Shown here: positions 13,847 through 13,967 of the stretch, in pieces
Layout of the letters: each line of letters begins with the position of its first letter
Position numbering within the stretch: the stretch's first letter is position 1
Origin: JBOHCT01 sp050699055
GTDB lineage: Bacteria; Actinomycetota; Actinomycetes; Streptosporangiales; JBOHCT01
Assembly: GCA_050699055.1 (NCBI GenBank)
Contig: JBOHCT010000114.1
Location: 1-13,967 of the forward strand
Direction of reading: 5' to 3'
Length of the DNA: 13,967 bases
The notes under the pieces: model-generated
Database searches by the model: none
What the model saw: only the letters and a program-made list of their open reading frames with translations
Told to the model about the DNA's origin: nothing
Position numbers and translations under genes: made by a program

Positions 13847-13967
13847 GTGCCTCCGCGACGGCGTGGGACACCCGCCGATGATCCCCCGCGCGGTGCCAAT
13901 ACGGTGCGCGGTGCCAATACGGTGCGCGGTGCCAATACGGTGCGCGGTGCCAATACGGTGCGCGGTG
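13847..13967 (+). CDS. Unknown protein with N-terminal RGANTV hexapeptide repeats (cut by window edge)
   Basis: I do not recognise this gene. Starting at GTG 13847, 40 codons are visible: a basic, proline-rich start (MPPRRRGTPADDPP), then four complete RGANTV hexapeptides and the beginning of a fifth (RG), where the window ends. The segment is probably disordered; there is no signal peptide or membrane segment so far. The repeats are identical at DNA level and exactly in frame. It is divergent from the DUF1906 gene, with 218 bp between the starts. The function depends on sequence beyond the edge. The alternative that the minus strand is coding here (repeating LAPRTV) is less likely, since only the plus strand has a well-placed ribosome binding site. 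Confidence 0.65.
   Translation, partial: MPPRRRGTPADDPPRGANTVRGANTVRGANTVRGANTVRG
13889..13967. repeat. Perfect 18-bp tandem repeat, at least 4.4 copies, running off the window
   Basis: The unit CGCGGTGCCAATACGGTG is repeated without a mismatch at 13889, 13907, 13925 and 13943, with 7 bases of a fifth copy at the edge. Each unit contains CGGTG twice. There are no spacers between copies, so it is a minisatellite rather than a CRISPR array. The true copy number is unknown. Confidence 0.97.

Noticed and set aside
13762..13953. Minus-strand frame with repeating LAPRTV
   Set aside because: The 18-bp unit has no stop in any of six frames, so openness is uninformative; the plus strand has the strong ribosome binding site.
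13889..13967. CRISPR array
   Set aside because: The 18-bp units abut directly with no unique spacers, and no cas gene is present.

Overview
The window is about 14 kb of very GC-rich chromosomal DNA. The genes point to an actinobacterium: a HrdB/SigA-type sigma factor directly downstream of dnaG, a DtxR/IdeR-type iron box, frequent GTG starts, several starts without a Shine-Dalgarno sequence, and a DUF1906 secreted protein. A member of the Streptosporangiales or Thermomonosporaceae is my inference from gene order; there is no marker that fixes the genus. Almost everything is on the minus strand and reads right to left. Only the gene cut by the right edge is on the plus strand.

Layout in transcription order. 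(1) At the right edge, a plus-strand gene begins at 13847 with a strong ribosome binding site and encodes perfect RGANTV hexapeptide repeats; it is cut by the window end. (2) Divergent from it, 12360-13628 encodes a secreted DUF1906 (Rv2525c-like) protein. (3) glyS (glycyl-tRNA synthetase) and ppdK (pyruvate, phosphate dikinase) follow as separate genes with gaps of about 90-120 bp. (4) dgt (dNTP triphosphohydrolase) and an FAD/NAD ferredoxin-reductase-like gene follow ppdK closely and are probably co-transcribed; the last two are translationally coupled. (5) dnaG (primase) and a principal-type sigma-70 gene form the replication/transcription block. (6) efeO-efeB, a high-affinity iron uptake module, starts from an iron-controlled promoter and runs off the left edge.

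Functional reading: the core (glyS, ppdK, dgt, dnaG, sigma factor) is housekeeping for translation, PEP/pyruvate balance, nucleotide pool control, replication priming and transcription. efeOB is an iron-responsive add-on downstream of the sigma gene. Three core genes (dgt, dnaG, sigma) have no Shine-Dalgarno sequence but carry a -10-like hexamer 7-8 nt before the start codon, which suggests leaderless transcripts. The other genes mostly have recognisable ribosome binding sites.

No stretch longer than 300 bases lacks a gene; the largest gap is 13629-13846. I found no tRNA, rRNA, CRISPR array, insertion sequence or phage gene. I did not find a clear novel multi-gene system. The least explained items are the in-frame 18-bp repeat gene at the right edge and the small upstream reading frame before the sigma gene.
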